DNA of 64,000 nucleotides from Teichococcus rhizosphaerae (GCF_002631185.1 NZ_PDNU01000008.1:62001-126000), one strand, 5' to 3'; positions 34,229-43,407 are shown, counted from the first letter of the stretch. Notes: generated by a model from the sequence alone, not told the origin. Program-made: numbers and translations.

Positions 34229-34750
34229 TCAACCCTTGCCGCCCCTGAGCACGGCAAAGGGGTTGGGCCGCTCCGGCCCCGGCTCCGGGGCGGCCGCATC
34301 CTCCTCCAGCGCCGGCAGGCTGGCGCCGGGCGCGCGCGGATAGGGGTCGAGCGCCAGGGAAAGCTGCTCGGCCAGCGCCTCGCCCAGTTCCATCACGCCG
34401 CGTTCCGTCGGGATCTCGTCCGGCCCGTCCGGGTCCTCGTCGGAGGGCTCCCGGCCGGAGGGCAGGAAGCGCAGGTCCACCGCATCCTCGACCTTCTGCG
34501 CCACCGGCTCCAGCGTGACGACGCAGGACTGCACCACCGAAGCCTGCAGCCGCCCCCGTGCGCGGATGGCGCCACCCCCCTCCACGCGCAGCTCCAGCTC
34601 GGCGCCGAAGGCGGTGACGGCGGGAATGCCGAAGCGCCGGGCGAGCGCCGCGCATTCCGCCTCGGTGGCGCGCAGGCTTTGCCGGCGCCCTTCGGGGCCC
34701 ACGGCCACCCAGGGCAGGGTGCGGGAGAATTCCAGGGGCTGGTCGGTCAT
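34229..34750 (-). CDS. DUF177 (YceD) family protein
   Basis: 173 residues of the YceD family, linked to 23S rRNA processing in other bacteria. It shows the N-terminal EFSRTLPW, the middle LQASVVQSCVVTLEPVAQKVEDAVDLRFLP and the late VMELGEALAEQLSLALDPYPRAPG. AAGGAGAG six bases before the ATG at 34750 supports this start; a GTG at 34768 would overlap the CBP3 stop. In many alphaproteobacteria rpmF, plsX and fabH follow; here they do not, so this locus is rearranged. Confidence 0.88.
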   Translation of the reverse strand: MTDQPLEFSRTLPWVAVGPEGRRQSLRATEAECAALARRFGIPAVTAFGAELELRVEGGGAIRARGRLQASVVQSCVVTLEPVAQKVEDAVDLRFLPSGREPSDEDPDGPDEIPTERGVMELGEALAEQLSLALDPYPRAPGASLPALEEDAAAPEPGPERPNPFAVLRGGKG

Positions 34751-34764
34751 GCGCTCTCCTTCGG

Positions 34765-35316
34765 TCACGGCATGTCCCGGGGCGCGGGAAAGGTCACCTG
34801 GCCGCGCAGCAGGGCATCGAGCCCCTGCCCGGCCAGGGCGTCGTCGGTGGCCATGGCCAGGGCCGCGAGCGCACGCGGCGCCGGCGCATCCTCGGCCACC
34901 GCGCCGCGCCAGACGTTGCGCGCCAGGGCGGCGGCCAGGGCGGCCTCGTCGCGCGCCTCCAGCGGCGCCTCATAGGCGCGGGCGCGGCCATGAAAGGCTT
35001 CCCACATGTTCTTCACCCGCTTGGCGATGGACATGTCGCCCACCCCCATCTCGCGCAGGTTGAAGTCCATGTCCGCGAACATGGCGTCGAACACCGCCTG
35101 GGCGAGGGCCGCGCCGCGCGGGTCGGGGTCGCGGTGCAGGCGGCGGATCAGCAGCGCCACCTGCAGGCCGATCAGGTCGAACCGGCCATCCAGCGTGTCG
35201 GCCACGCCGTAGCGCGCGAAGAACAGGGGGTGGCGGGCCGCCCGCACGGCGGCGCCGTAAAGCTCGAAGCCCTGCCGCTCATGCGGCTTGCGGCGGAACA
35301 GGCCGAACAAGGCCAT
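34765..35316 (-). CDS. Ubiquinol-cytochrome c chaperone (CBP3 family)
   Basis: 183 residues of the family that assists cytochrome bc1 assembly. The signature is LYGAAVRAARHPLFFARYGVADTLDGRFDLIGLQVALLIRRL and later FDAMFADMDFNLREMGVGDMSIAKRVKNMWEAFHGRARAYE. The bc1 genes are not in the window. It is upstream of DUF177 in the same transcript and divergent from bamE, the usual alphaproteobacterial order. Confidence 0.93.
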   Translation of the reverse strand: MALFGLFRRKPHERQGFELYGAAVRAARHPLFFARYGVADTLDGRFDLIGLQVALLIRRLHRDPDPRGAALAQAVFDAMFADMDFNLREMGVGDMSIAKRVKNMWEAFHGRARAYEAPLEARDEAALAAALARNVWRGAVAEDAPAPRALAALAMATDDALAGQGLDALLRGQVTFPAPRDMP

Positions 35317-35579
35317 GGTCGGAACAGGCTCCTTCGATGTTCCCGGGCGTGTTTCCCGGAGGAACGGCGCCCCGGGCACGGTCCCCCCGGCCGCACAGGC
35401 CGGTTGACCCCGGTGCGGGGCGGTGGCAATCGACCGTGCAGATGGACCGCAACCCCGCATTGGTCAATCCGACCGGCCCGCCGGCGGGCGCCGCGCGGGG
35501 CGAAGGCCGAGAGGAATTGGGGCGCCCCGTGACCAGCCACCCGAACAGCGACGTGACCAGCAGCGAGACCCACCGCGGC

Positions 35580-36083
35580 ATGATCCGCCCGCGGCCGGCC
35601 GGCAGGGCGCGCGCCGCGCTGCTCGCGCTCCTCCTGGCGCTGCCGGCCGCCGGCTGCTCCATCTTCGAGGCGCCGCCCGTGCAGCGCGGCAACCGCGCCG
35701 ACCCGGAACTGCTGGCCCAGCTCACCCCGGGCGTGCAGACCCAGGCCGACGTGCAGGCCCTGCTCGGCTCGCCCACCGCCACCGGCACCTTCGACCGGAA
35801 CATGTGGTACTACATCAGCTCGGTGACGCGGATGCGCCCCGCGAGCCACTTCACCGTCGAGGACCGCCGCGTCATTGCCATGCGCTTCGACGAGGGCGGC
35901 ACGCTGCGCGACATCCGCGAGGTGGGCCAGGACGACATGCGCCGCGTGGACATGGTGGACCGCACCACCCCCGTGCCGGGCACGGAGCGCACCGTGCTGC
36001 AGGCCCTGTTCGGCAACCTCGGGCGCATCGGCGCCGGCGGCCTCGGCTCGGAAACGACGCCGGGCGGCGGGCCGGGGCGCTGA
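35580..36083 (+). CDS. bamE: Outer membrane assembly lipoprotein BamE (SmpA/OmlA)
   Basis: 167 residues with a signal and lipobox (LLLALPAAGC). The SmpA/OmlA domain reads LAQLTPGVQTQADVQALLGSPTATGTFDRNMWYYIS and later DEGGTLRDI. BamE supports outer-membrane beta-barrel insertion in the BAM complex. The ATG at 35580 starts just before the signal; a GTG at 35529 would add 17 residues. Expected divergent position relative to the CBP3 gene. The 263 bases upstream hold both promoters and nothing else I recognise. Confidence 0.9.
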   Translation: MIRPRPAGRARAALLALLLALPAAGCSIFEAPPVQRGNRADPELLAQLTPGVQTQADVQALLGSPTATGTFDRNMWYYISSVTRMRPASHFTVEDRRVIAMRFDEGGTLRDIREVGQDDMRRVDMVDRTTPVPGTERTVLQALFGNLGRIGAGGLGSETTPGGGPGR

Positions 36084-36107
36084 GCGCCCCTCCTTCCGCG
36101 GCCTGAC

Positions 36108-36141
36108 GAGAAAGCCCAAGGCGAGCCCCCCGGGCCTTCTC
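36108..36141. terminator. Imperfect hairpin between bamE and an MFS gene
   Basis: GAGAAaGCCC pairs with GGGCcTTCTC around a 14-base loop, in the gap between convergent genes. Confidence 0.45.
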
Positions 36142-36181
36142 AGGCTCCCGCCCCAGCCCGGGAGAGCGCCCGCCGGCCGCC

Positions 36182-37393
36182 TCAGGCGGCGCGGGCGCGG
36201 CGCGATTGCAGCGCCACCAGCCCCAGCGCCAGGGCGATGGCCGGCACCAGCATCAGGTTCAGCAGCAGCCAGCCGGCCTGGGCGTGGATGGCGCCCGAGG
36301 CGAAGGCCGTGAAGGCCACGGTGCCGAACACGATGAAGTCGTTGGCCGCCTGGGCGCGCACCCGCTCCTCCGGCCGGTGCGCCTCGGCCAGCAGGCTGGT
36401 GGCGCCGACGAACATGAAGTTCCAGCCCAGCCCGAGCAGCATCAGCGCCACGCTGAAATGGCCGAACTCCCGGCCCGACAGCGCGACGCCCACGCAGAGC
36501 AGGTTCAGCACCGCCCCCGCCGCGATGATCCGCCGCACCCCGAAGCGGGCGATCAGCCGGCCCGTGACGAAGCCCGGCGCGAACATCGAGACCGCGTGGA
36601 GCTGGATGACCGTGGCGCTGGCGCCGACGCCGAAGCCGCAGAGCATCATCTCGAGCGGCGTCGAGGTCATCACCAGGTTCATCGTGCCATAGGCCACGGC
36701 GCCGGTGATGGCGGCGGCCAGAAAGGCGGGGCGGGCGAGGATCTCGCCGATCGGGGTCGCCACCTTCGGGCACGGGGGCGCGGGCGGCAGGCTGGCGCGC
36801 GAGAGCAGCGCCAGGCAGGCCAGCGGCAGCAGCGCCAGGATCAGGTAGGTGCCGAGGAACAGGAAGGGCGCCAGCATGTCGCGGCTGTGCTTGACCAGCT
36901 CCGGCCCGAAAATGGCGGACAGCACGCCGCCCGCCATCACCAGCGAGATGGCGCGCGGGCGGTAGGCGGGCGTCGCCACCTCGGCCGCCGCGAAGCGGTA
37001 GTGCTGCGAGATGCCGAAGCCGAGCCCGGCCGGGATGGCGCCCAGGCAGTAGAGCAGGAAGTCCCCCTGCCAGACGCCGAGCGCGAAGGTCAGGCTGCCG
37101 AGAAAGGCCCCCAGCGCGCCGAGGACGAAGCCCGCGCGGCGCCCGAGGCGCGCGAAGACCAGCCCCGCCGGGATGGAGGCCGCCATGGTGGAGGCCATCT
37201 GCAGCGCCATGGGCAGGGTGGCGAGCGCCTTGTCGCTGGCCAGGCTGTGGCCGATCAGCGCCGACATCGCCACCTGCCCCACCACGGAGGCGTTCATCAG
37301 CGCCTGGCAGGCGAACATCAGCCAGACCGTCCTGCGCATCTCGGCATCCGCCCGGGCATCGCCCCGGGCAGCCGCCGGTTCCGTTCCTGCCAT
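36182..37393 (-). CDS. MFS transporter at the end of the thiL operon
   Basis: 403 residues with about twelve helices and the loop motif FARLGRRAGFVLGALGAFLGS. The ATG at 37393 overlaps the thiL stop by one base (TGATG); an in-frame ATG at 37408 is possible. Export or import substrate is unknown. Translational coupling to thiL and the riboflavin genes may mean it carries a related cofactor or metabolite, but that is speculative. Confidence 0.85.
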   Translation of the reverse strand: MAGTEPAAARGDARADAEMRRTVWLMFACQALMNASVVGQVAMSALIGHSLASDKALATLPMALQMASTMAASIPAGLVFARLGRRAGFVLGALGAFLGSLTFALGVWQGDFLLYCLGAIPAGLGFGISQHYRFAAAEVATPAYRPRAISLVMAGGVLSAIFGPELVKHSRDMLAPFLFLGTYLILALLPLACLALLSRASLPPAPPCPKVATPIGEILARPAFLAAAITGAVAYGTMNLVMTSTPLEMMLCGFGVGASATVIQLHAVSMFAPGFVTGRLIARFGVRRIIAAGAVLNLLCVGVALSGREFGHFSVALMLLGLGWNFMFVGATSLLAEAHRPEERVRAQAANDFIVFGTVAFTAFASGAIHAQAGWLLLNLMLVPAIALALGLVALQSRRARAA

Positions 37394-38361
37394 CAGAAGT
37401 GGCTCCATCCCCCCTGGCCGGGATCGAGAGGCGCCCCGGCTCCATCCCGCACCGTAACCACGGCTTCGCCGGGCACGAAATGCCCGATGCGTGACACGGC
37501 CACGCCGCAGGCGACGGCCCGGGCGCGGACGCCGCCCGCATCCTCCGGCGCCGCGGCGAAGAGCAGCTCGTAATCGTCGCCGCCGGTCAGGATGCGGGCC
37601 AGCAGCGCCGGCTCCGCCCGCAGCAGCGCCCGGGCCTCGGCCGAGAGCGGCACCTGGGCGGCGCGCAGCACGGCGCCGCAGCCGCCGGCGCGGCAGAGAT
37701 GGCCCAGGTCCTGGACCAGCCCGTCCGACACGTCCATGGCCGCGCGGGCGAGCCCCGCGAGCGCCAGCCCCAGGCCGAGGCGCGGGCGCGGCAGCCGGTA
37801 GCGATCCGCGAGGAAGCCGCCCGCATCCGCCGGGAAATGACCCTGCAGCACGCCCAGCCCCAGCGTGCCGTCGCCGATGCTGCCCGAGACCCAGATCTCG
37901 TCGCCCGGCCGCGCGCCGTCCCGCCGCAGCGCCGCCCCCGGCGCCACATGGCCAAGGATGGTGAGCGAGAGGCTGATGGGGCCGGGGGTGGAGACCGTGT
38001 CGCCGCCCAGCAGGACGATGCCGAATTCCCGCTGGTCGTCCGCCAGGCCGCCGGCATAGGCGGCGAGCCAGCCTTCCGGCAGGCCGCGCGGCAGCGCCAC
38101 CGTCATCAGGTAGCCGAGCGGCGTGGCGCCCATGGCGGCGAGGTCGGACAGGTTGGTGCGCAGCAGCTTGCGGCCGATGGTCTCCGGCGGGTCGTCCGGC
38201 AGGAAATGGATGCCGGCCACCATGGCGTCGGCGGCCAGCACCAGCTCCCGGCCGGGGGGCGGCGCCAGCACCGCCGCGTCATCGGTCAGGTCCAGCGCGC
38301 CCGGGCCGGCGAGCGGCCGGAAGTGCCGGGCGATCAGGGAGAATTCCGGCGGCAATGTCAT
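37393..38361 (-). CDS. thiL: Thiamine-monophosphate kinase
   Basis: Phosphorylates thiamine phosphate to thiamine diphosphate, the last step of the pathway. The 322 residues show DLTDDAAVLAPPPGRELVLAADAMVAGIHF, LRTNLSDLAAMGATP, LLGGDTVSTPG and MDVSDGLVQDLGHL with the ATP and magnesium aspartates. It follows nusB after 57 bases, a widely conserved order. Confidence 0.96.
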   Translation of the reverse strand: MTLPPEFSLIARHFRPLAGPGALDLTDDAAVLAPPPGRELVLAADAMVAGIHFLPDDPPETIGRKLLRTNLSDLAAMGATPLGYLMTVALPRGLPEGWLAAYAGGLADDQREFGIVLLGGDTVSTPGPISLSLTILGHVAPGAALRRDGARPGDEIWVSGSIGDGTLGLGVLQGHFPADAGGFLADRYRLPRPRLGLGLALAGLARAAMDVSDGLVQDLGHLCRAGGCGAVLRAAQVPLSAEARALLRAEPALLARILTGGDDYELLFAAAPEDAGGVRARAVACGVAVSRIGHFVPGEAVVTVRDGAGAPLDPGQGGWSHF

Positions 38362-38418
38362 GGTGCTTCCCCCTTCCCCGCCCTGGCGGGAAACCCCGCC
38401 GCGCCCGGCCGCGCGGTG

Positions 38419-38946
38419 CTAGCGCTGGAACTCGGCCGCGCGCAGCGAGCGGGCCATGGCGTCCAGCACGCCATTGGCGAAGCGCGGCTCCTCGCCGCTG
38501 AAGAAGCCGTGCGCGATGTCCATGTACTCGTTGATCACCACGCGGGCCGGCGGCTGGGTGCCGGAGGACAGCTCGAAGGCGGCGGCGCGCAGCAGGGCCC
38601 GCAGCACCGGGTCGAGCCGCGCCACCGTCCAGTCCCCCGCCAGGTGGCCGCCCACGATCCCGTCCAGCGCGTCGCCCTGGCGGGCCACGCCGCGCACGAG
38701 CTGGGCGAAGAGCGGCACGTCGGCCAGCGGCACGCGGCCATCCTCGAAGCCGCCCTGGGACATGTTGGCATCGGGGCCGATGCGGTGGCGGACGAACTGG
38801 TCCAGCACCGTCTCGGCCGCCTCGCCGGTCTGCTCGCTCTGGAACAGCGCCTGGATGGCGGCGACGCGCGAGCCGGTGCGGGGGCGGCCCTGCGGCGGCA
38901 CGGGGCGCTTGCCCTTGGCGGCGGGGCTCTTCTCGGGCGCGGTCAC
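38419..38946 (-). CDS. nusB: Transcription antitermination factor NusB
   Basis: 175 residues starting with GTG at 38946, which overlaps the ribH stop by four bases (GTGA). An N-terminal basic tail (about 25 residues) precedes the all-helical NusB fold with SRVAAIQALFQSEQTG and later PARVVINEYMDIAHGFFSGEEPRFANGVLDAMARSLR. NusB binds boxA RNA with S10 to prevent early termination in rRNA operons. Confidence 0.95.
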   Translation of the reverse strand: MTAPEKSPAAKGKRPVPPQGRPRTGSRVAAIQALFQSEQTGEAAETVLDQFVRHRIGPDANMSQGGFEDGRVPLADVPLFAQLVRGVARQGDALDGIVGGHLAGDWTVARLDPVLRALLRAAAFELSSGTQPPARVVINEYMDIAHGFFSGEEPRFANGVLDAMARSLRAAEFQR

Positions 38947-39440
38947 TTCACGCCCCACTTCCGCGCCAGGCCGATCTGGGCCAGCAGCGCATGCGCCGCC
39001 TCGGCGCCCTTGTTGTGGCGGTCGTTGGAGGAGCGCGCCACGGCCTGGGGCAGGTTCTCCACCGTCAGCAGGCCGAAGCCCAGCGGCACGCCGGTCTCGC
39101 CGCTGATGTCCATCACGCCCTGGCACACCGCCTCGCAGATGAACTGGTAGTGGTCGGTCTCGCCCTTCACCACGCAGCCATGCAGCAGGAAGCCGTCCCA
39201 GCCCCCGCCCCCCTCGCCCGGCGCCGCCTTCAGGGCCATGCGCAGCGCGGCGGGCAGCTCGAAGGCGCCGGCCACGTCCACCACCTCCAGCGTCGCCCCC
39301 ACCCCGGCCAGCACGCGCTCGGCGCCCTGCCGCATGCCGGAAACCACCGCCTCGTAATAGGGCGCCTGGATCAGCAGGATGCGCGGCGGCGGGCCGGGAA
39401 TGGAGGGGGTGGCGCGCTCCGGCGCGTCGATGGTGCTCAT
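38943..39440 (-). CDS. ribH: 6,7-dimethyl-8-ribityllumazine synthase
   Basis: 165 residues that condense the ribityl-pyrimidine with dihydroxybutanone phosphate. Family motifs are VVDVAGAFELPAALRMAL, LHGCVVKGETDHYQFICEAV and GLLTVENLPQAVARS, with the catalytic His in the latter region's GETDHY segment. It sits between ribB and nusB in the riboflavin run. Confidence 0.96.
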   Translation of the reverse strand: MSTIDAPERATPSIPGPPPRILLIQAPYYEAVVSGMRQGAERVLAGVGATLEVVDVAGAFELPAALRMALKAAPGEGGGGWDGFLLHGCVVKGETDHYQFICEAVCQGVMDISGETGVPLGFGLLTVENLPQAVARSSNDRHNKGAEAAHALLAQIGLARKWGVK

Positions 39441-39452
39441 GAATTCAGGTGC

Positions 39453-40571
39453 TCACTGGTGCTCGATCGGCCGGGTCTCGGCCACGGTCAGGCCGTAGCC
39501 CTCCAGCCCGACGATCGCCTTGGGGTGGTTGGTCAGCAGGATCATCTCCCGCACGCCGAGATCGGCCAGGATCTGCGCGCCGATGCCGTAGTCGCGCAGC
39601 TCCGGCAGCGCGCTGCGGTCGCGCCCGGCGCGGACGCGCTCGGACAGGGCGGTGGGCTTCACGTCGCGGATCAGCACGACGACGCCGCGTCCTTCCCGCG
39701 CGATGGCCTCCATGGCGTTGTGCAGCTCGCTGGCGCCGCCGGCGCCGACGATATCGGCAAACAGGTTGACCGCGTGCATCCGCACCGGCACCGGGCCGGG
39801 GCGCGCGAGGTCGCCTTTGATCAGCGCGACATGCTCGCCGTATTCCAGCGTGTTGGCATAGACCACGGAGCGCCACTCGCCGCCCGGCGCCTCGACGTGG
39901 CGGCCTTCCTCGACGCGGCGCACCAGCCGCTCGGTGCGGCGGCGGTGGGCGATCAGGTCGGCGATGGTGCCGAGCTTCAGGCCGTGGTGCTGGGCGAAGG
40001 CCACCAGGTCCGGCATGCGGGCCATGGTGCCGTCCTCGTTCATGATCTCGCAGATCACGCCGGCGGGGTTCAGCCCGGCCAGGCGCGCGAAATCGACCGC
40101 CGCCTCGGTGTGGCCGGCGCGCACCAGCGTGCCGCCCTCGCGCGCCACCAAGGGGAACACATGGCCGGGGGTGACGATCTCCTCCCGCCGGCTCTCGGGG
40201 TTGATGGCCACCGCCACGGTGCGCGCCCGGTCGGCGGCCGAGATGCCGGTGGTCACGCCGTCCCGCGCCTCGATGGAGACGGTGAAGGCGGTCTGGTGGC
40301 GGGTGCCGTTGCTCTGCGCCATCAGCGGCAGGCCAAGCTGCTCGACCCGCGACTTGGTCATGGCGAGGCAGATCAGGCCGCGCGCGTGGCGGGCCATGAA
40401 GTTGATGGCGTCCGGCGTCGCGAACTGGGCGGGGATGACGAGGTCGCCCTCGTTCTCGCGGTCCTCGTCATCGACGAGGATGAACATGCGGCCGCGCCGC
40501 GCCTCCTCCAGCAGCTCCTCGGTGGGGCTGAGGAACTCCGAGAAGGAGGTGCGCTGGGTCAGAACGTTCAT
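39453..40571 (-). CDS. ribB: DHBP synthase fused to a degenerate GTP cyclohydrolase II domain (RibBX-like)
   Basis: 372 residues. The N-terminal DHBP synthase (1-205) is intact: VDDEDRENEGDLVIPAQFAT, ATGHV-like TPGHVFPL and RAGHTEAAVDFARLAGL. The C-terminal part has the GTP cyclohydrolase II fold pattern (EHVALIKGD, VRMHAVNLFADIVG, DYGIGAQILADLGV, LLTNHP) but lacks the zinc cysteines of the HSxCLTGD and CDCG motifs and the QEGRGIG loop. It should therefore not act as GTP cyclohydrolase II. A separate ribA must exist elsewhere. Start overlaps the ribE stop by four bases. Confidence 0.92.
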   Translation of the reverse strand: MNVLTQRTSFSEFLSPTEELLEEARRGRMFILVDDEDRENEGDLVIPAQFATPDAINFMARHARGLICLAMTKSRVEQLGLPLMAQSNGTRHQTAFTVSIEARDGVTTGISAADRARTVAVAINPESRREEIVTPGHVFPLVAREGGTLVRAGHTEAAVDFARLAGLNPAGVICEIMNEDGTMARMPDLVAFAQHHGLKLGTIADLIAHRRRTERLVRRVEEGRHVEAPGGEWRSVVYANTLEYGEHVALIKGDLARPGPVPVRMHAVNLFADIVGAGGASELHNAMEAIAREGRGVVVLIRDVKPTALSERVRAGRDRSALPELRDYGIGAQILADLGVREMILLTNHPKAIVGLEGYGLTVAETRPIEHQ

Positions 40572-41200
40572 GCCTTGGTCTCCCCCCCGCGGGATGCGCC
40601 CGCCTCGGACTCACGCAGCCGGGCGACATAGCGCGCCAGCATGTCGATCTCGATATTCACCGGCGCGCCGGCCGACAAGCCGCCCAGCGTCGTCACCTGC
40701 GCTGTGTGCGGGATGAGGTTCACCCCGAAGGTGTCGCCCCGCACCTCGTTCACGGTGAGCGAGACGCCCTCGATGGTGACGGAGCCCTTCGGCGCCACGA
40801 AGCGCGCGAGATCGGGCGGAAGCCTCACCAGGATGCGCAGCGAGCCGTTCTCGGGCGTGGCGGAGACCACCTCCCCCACCCCGTCCACATGGCCGGACAC
40901 CACATGGCCGCCCATCTCGTCGCCCATCCTGAGCGCGCGCTCCAGGTTGATGGTCCCGCCCGCCGCCCAGCGGGACAGCGTGGTCTTCGCCAGCGTCTCG
41001 GCCGAGACCTCGACGGTGAAGCGCGCCGCGTCGCGCGCGACGACGGTCAGGCAGCAGCCGGAGCAGGCGATGGAGGCGCCGATCGCCGCCCCCTCCAGCC
41101 AGCCTTCCGGCGTGGCGATGACCAGGCGCATGTCACGGCCGCCGCCGATCGGCATGATCTCGGCCACCTGGCCCTGGGCGGTGATGATCCCGGTGAACAT
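40568..41200 (-). CDS. ribE: Riboflavin synthase alpha chain
   Basis: 210 residues. Two repeated lumazine-binding barrels begin MFTGIITAQGQVAEI and GHVVSGHVDGVGEVV; the catalytic region includes SIACSGCCLTVV and VSLTVNEV. It dismutates two lumazines to riboflavin. It abuts ribD with no gap and overlaps ribB by four bases. Confidence 0.96.
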   Translation of the reverse strand: MFTGIITAQGQVAEIMPIGGGRDMRLVIATPEGWLEGAAIGASIACSGCCLTVVARDAARFTVEVSAETLAKTTLSRWAAGGTINLERALRMGDEMGGHVVSGHVDGVGEVVSATPENGSLRILVRLPPDLARFVAPKGSVTIEGVSLTVNEVRGDTFGVNLIPHTAQVTTLGGLSAGAPVNIEIDMLARYVARLRESEAGASRGGETKA

Positions 41201-42337
41201 TCAGTCGGCCCCAATCTCGCTGGCATACTCGCTGAGCAGGTCCGCCCCCGGCATCGCCAGGGCGGTGCGGCGATATCTGGGCATGGCCGACAAAACCTCC
41301 AGCGGCAAGGCGTCCACCGCGGCCCTGCCATCGGCGCCGATGATGCCGGGGGCGTGGAACCAGGCCAGCCGGTCCACGAGGCCCGCGCGCAGCAGCCCGG
41401 CGCCCAGCGCCGCGCCGCCCTCGGCCAGCACCCGCGTCAGGCCGCGCGCCGCCAGCGCCCGCAGCAGCGCGGCGGGGTCGAGGCCCGGCCGCCCTTCCGC
41501 CTCCGGTATCTCGACGATCGTGGCGCCGGCGGCGCGCAGCGGCTCCAGCAGCGCGTCCGGATGGCCGGGCCGGGTGGCGACCCAGACGGGGCCGCTCCCC
41601 TCGCGCAGCATGCGGGCGGCGGGGGGCAGGCGCAGCCGGGCATCGGCCACCACGCGCACCGTGGGCACGGGCGCGAAGCCCGGGATGCGGCAGGAAAGCT
41701 CCGGGTCGTCGGCCAGGGCGGTGCCGCTGCCCACCAGCACGGCGTCATGCGTGCCGCGCAGGACATGCGCCCGGCGGCGCGCCTCGGGGCCGGTGATCCA
41801 CTGGCTCTCGCCGCTGCGGGTGGCGATGCGGCCGTCCAGCGTGGTGGCCAGCTTCAGCGTCAGCAGCGGCAGGTTGCGCATCAGGCGCTTGAGGAAGCCG
41901 GCGTTCAGCGCCCGCGCCTCCCGCTCCAGCAGCCCGACCGAGACGGCGATGCCGGCGGCGCGCAGCCGCTCCAGCCCGGCGCCATCGACGCGCGGGTCGG
42001 GGTCGCGCATCGCCACCACCACGCGCGCCACGCCGGCCGCGACGAGGGCGTCGGCGCAGGGCGGGGTGCGGCCCCAGTGGCAGCAGGGCTCCAGCGTCAC
42101 ATAGGCGGTGGCGCCGCGCGCCAGCGGGCCGGCGCGCTTCAGCGCCTCGGTCTCGGCATGCGGGCGGCCGCCGGGGGCGGTCCAGCCCCGGCCGACCACG
42201 GCACCGTCCCGCACGATGACGCAGCCCACCGCCGGGTTCGGCCAGGTGTTGCCCAGGCCGCGCGCGGCCAGCGCCAGCGCGGCGCGCAGATGCGTCTCGT
42301 CGGCCGCCTCCGCCGCCGGGCCGGCGCCCGCGCTCAT
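41201..42337 (-). CDS. ribD: Bifunctional riboflavin deaminase/reductase RibD
   Basis: 378 residues. The N-terminal deaminase (1-145) has zinc-binding HAETEALKRAG and PCCHWGRTPPCADAL; the C-terminal reductase (150-375) has LKLATTLDGRIATRSGESQWITG and EGGAALGAGLL. It carries out two successive early steps after GTP cyclohydrolase. Its ATG overlaps the stop of the GNAT gene by four bases. Confidence 0.95.
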   Translation of the reverse strand: MSAGAGPAAEAADETHLRAALALAARGLGNTWPNPAVGCVIVRDGAVVGRGWTAPGGRPHAETEALKRAGPLARGATAYVTLEPCCHWGRTPPCADALVAAGVARVVVAMRDPDPRVDGAGLERLRAAGIAVSVGLLEREARALNAGFLKRLMRNLPLLTLKLATTLDGRIATRSGESQWITGPEARRRAHVLRGTHDAVLVGSGTALADDPELSCRIPGFAPVPTVRVVADARLRLPPAARMLREGSGPVWVATRPGHPDALLEPLRAAGATIVEIPEAEGRPGLDPAALLRALAARGLTRVLAEGGAALGAGLLRAGLVDRLAWFHAPGIIGADGRAAVDALPLEVLSAMPRYRRTALAMPGADLLSEYASEIGAD

Positions 42338-42942
42338 GCCGCGGCGCAGGCCACGGCCGTGCCGGCCAGGGAAGTGCAGGTGGGCTTGGCCGCGCCCAGC
42401 GGCTTGACCAGCACCGTGTGCGGCAGCGGCACCTGCAGCACCGGCTCGGTGCGCTGCCCGGCCGCCTGCATGGCGTAGCCACGGCGGCGGAACAGGCCGA
42501 GGGCGCGCAGATGCCCGCTCGGCACCCGCACCCGCAGGCAGGCGGCGCCATTCTCGGCCAGGTGCCGCTCCATGGCGGCGAGCAGGGCGGAGCCGACGCC
42601 CTGCCCCGCCGCTTCCGGCGCCACCCACAGGCCGGTGATGCGGGCCGTGGCGTCAGCTCCGGATTCGGCCGCGGGCGGCTCGGCCAGGATGCAGCCCACC
42701 GGCCGCCCCTCCGCCTCGGCCAGCAGCAGCGGGCCGGGGGCGGCGAACAGCGCGGCGAAGCGGCCGGCATCGGCGCGGGCGCGCAGCGGCGCCGGCATCA
42801 GCGCGGCCGGCCCCTGGGCGAAGGCGGCGGCCGCCATCACGGCCAGGGCCGCCCTGTCGCCGGGCAGGGCCGGGCGCAGGGTGGCCATGACAGCGGAGGC
42901 AGCCCCGGCGGCACGCGCCGCGGGATGGAAGAGGATCACCAT
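42334..42942 (-). CDS. GNAT-family N-acetyltransferase
   Basis: About 202 residues. The acetyl-CoA site appears as ITGLWVAPEAAGQGVGSALLAAMERHL, and the next helix AENGAACLRVRVPSGHLRALGLFRRRGY has the usual GNAT end. A start at 42888 (MATLRPALPGDRAAL) would be more typical in length, but 42942 lies nine bases after nrdR with a weak AGAAG. Acceptor substrate unknown. It is inserted between nrdR and ribD, where most relatives have none. Confidence 0.85.
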   Translation of the reverse strand: MVILFHPAARAAGAASAVMATLRPALPGDRAALAVMAAAAFAQGPAALMPAPLRARADAGRFAALFAAPGPLLLAEAEGRPVGCILAEPPAAESGADATARITGLWVAPEAAGQGVGSALLAAMERHLAENGAACLRVRVPSGHLRALGLFRRRGYAMQAAGQRTEPVLQVPLPHTVLVKPLGAAKPTCTSLAGTAVACAAA

Positions 42943-42951
42943 GGTCTTCTG

Positions 42952-43407
42952 TCAGCCGTTGCGGTCGAGCGAGCCGAGAAAGGCCTGGAAGTCCGCGGCC
43001 TCGCCGAAATTGCGATAGACCGAGGCGAAGCGCACATAGGCCACCTGGTCGAGCTCCTTGAGCGTCTCCATCACCATCTCGCCAATGGCGCGGCTGGTGA
43101 TCTCGCTCTCGCCCTCGGCCTCCAGCCTGCGCTGGATGCCGTTGACGATGCGCTCCACCCGGTCCTCGTCCACGGGGCGCTTGCGCAGCGCGATGCGGAT
43201 GGAGCGGGCGAGCTTGTCGCGGTCGAAGGGGACGCGGCGCTGGTCGGACTTCACCACCGTCAACTCGCGCAGCGTCACGCGCTCGAAGGTGGTGAAGCGG
43301 GCGCCGCAGGAGGGGCAGGAACGCCGGCGGCGGATCGCCGCCCCGTCATCGGCGGGGCGACTGTCCTTCACCTGCGTGTCCTCGCTGCCGCAGAACGGAC
43401 AACGCAT
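42952..43407 (-). CDS. nrdR: Transcriptional repressor NrdR
   Basis: 151 residues that repress ribonucleotide reductase genes when bound to ATP/dATP. The zinc ribbon uses Cys3, Cys6, Cys31 and Cys34 ([25 protein letters not shown]), followed by an ATP-cone domain ([29 protein letters not shown]). It follows glyA after 27 bases, as in most alphaproteobacteria. Confidence 0.96.
   Translation of the reverse strand: MRCPFCGSEDTQVKDSRPADDGAAIRRRRSCPSCGARFTTFERVTLRELTVVKSDQRRVPFDRDKLARSIRIALRKRPVDEDRVERIVNGIQRRLEAEGESEITSRAIGEMVMETLKELDQVAYVRFASVYRNFGEAADFQAFLGSLDRNG

Noticed and set aside
40572-42337. FMN (RFN) riboswitch for the riboflavin genes
   Set aside because: The rib genes overlap end to end and no RFN core sequence is present before ribD or ribB.
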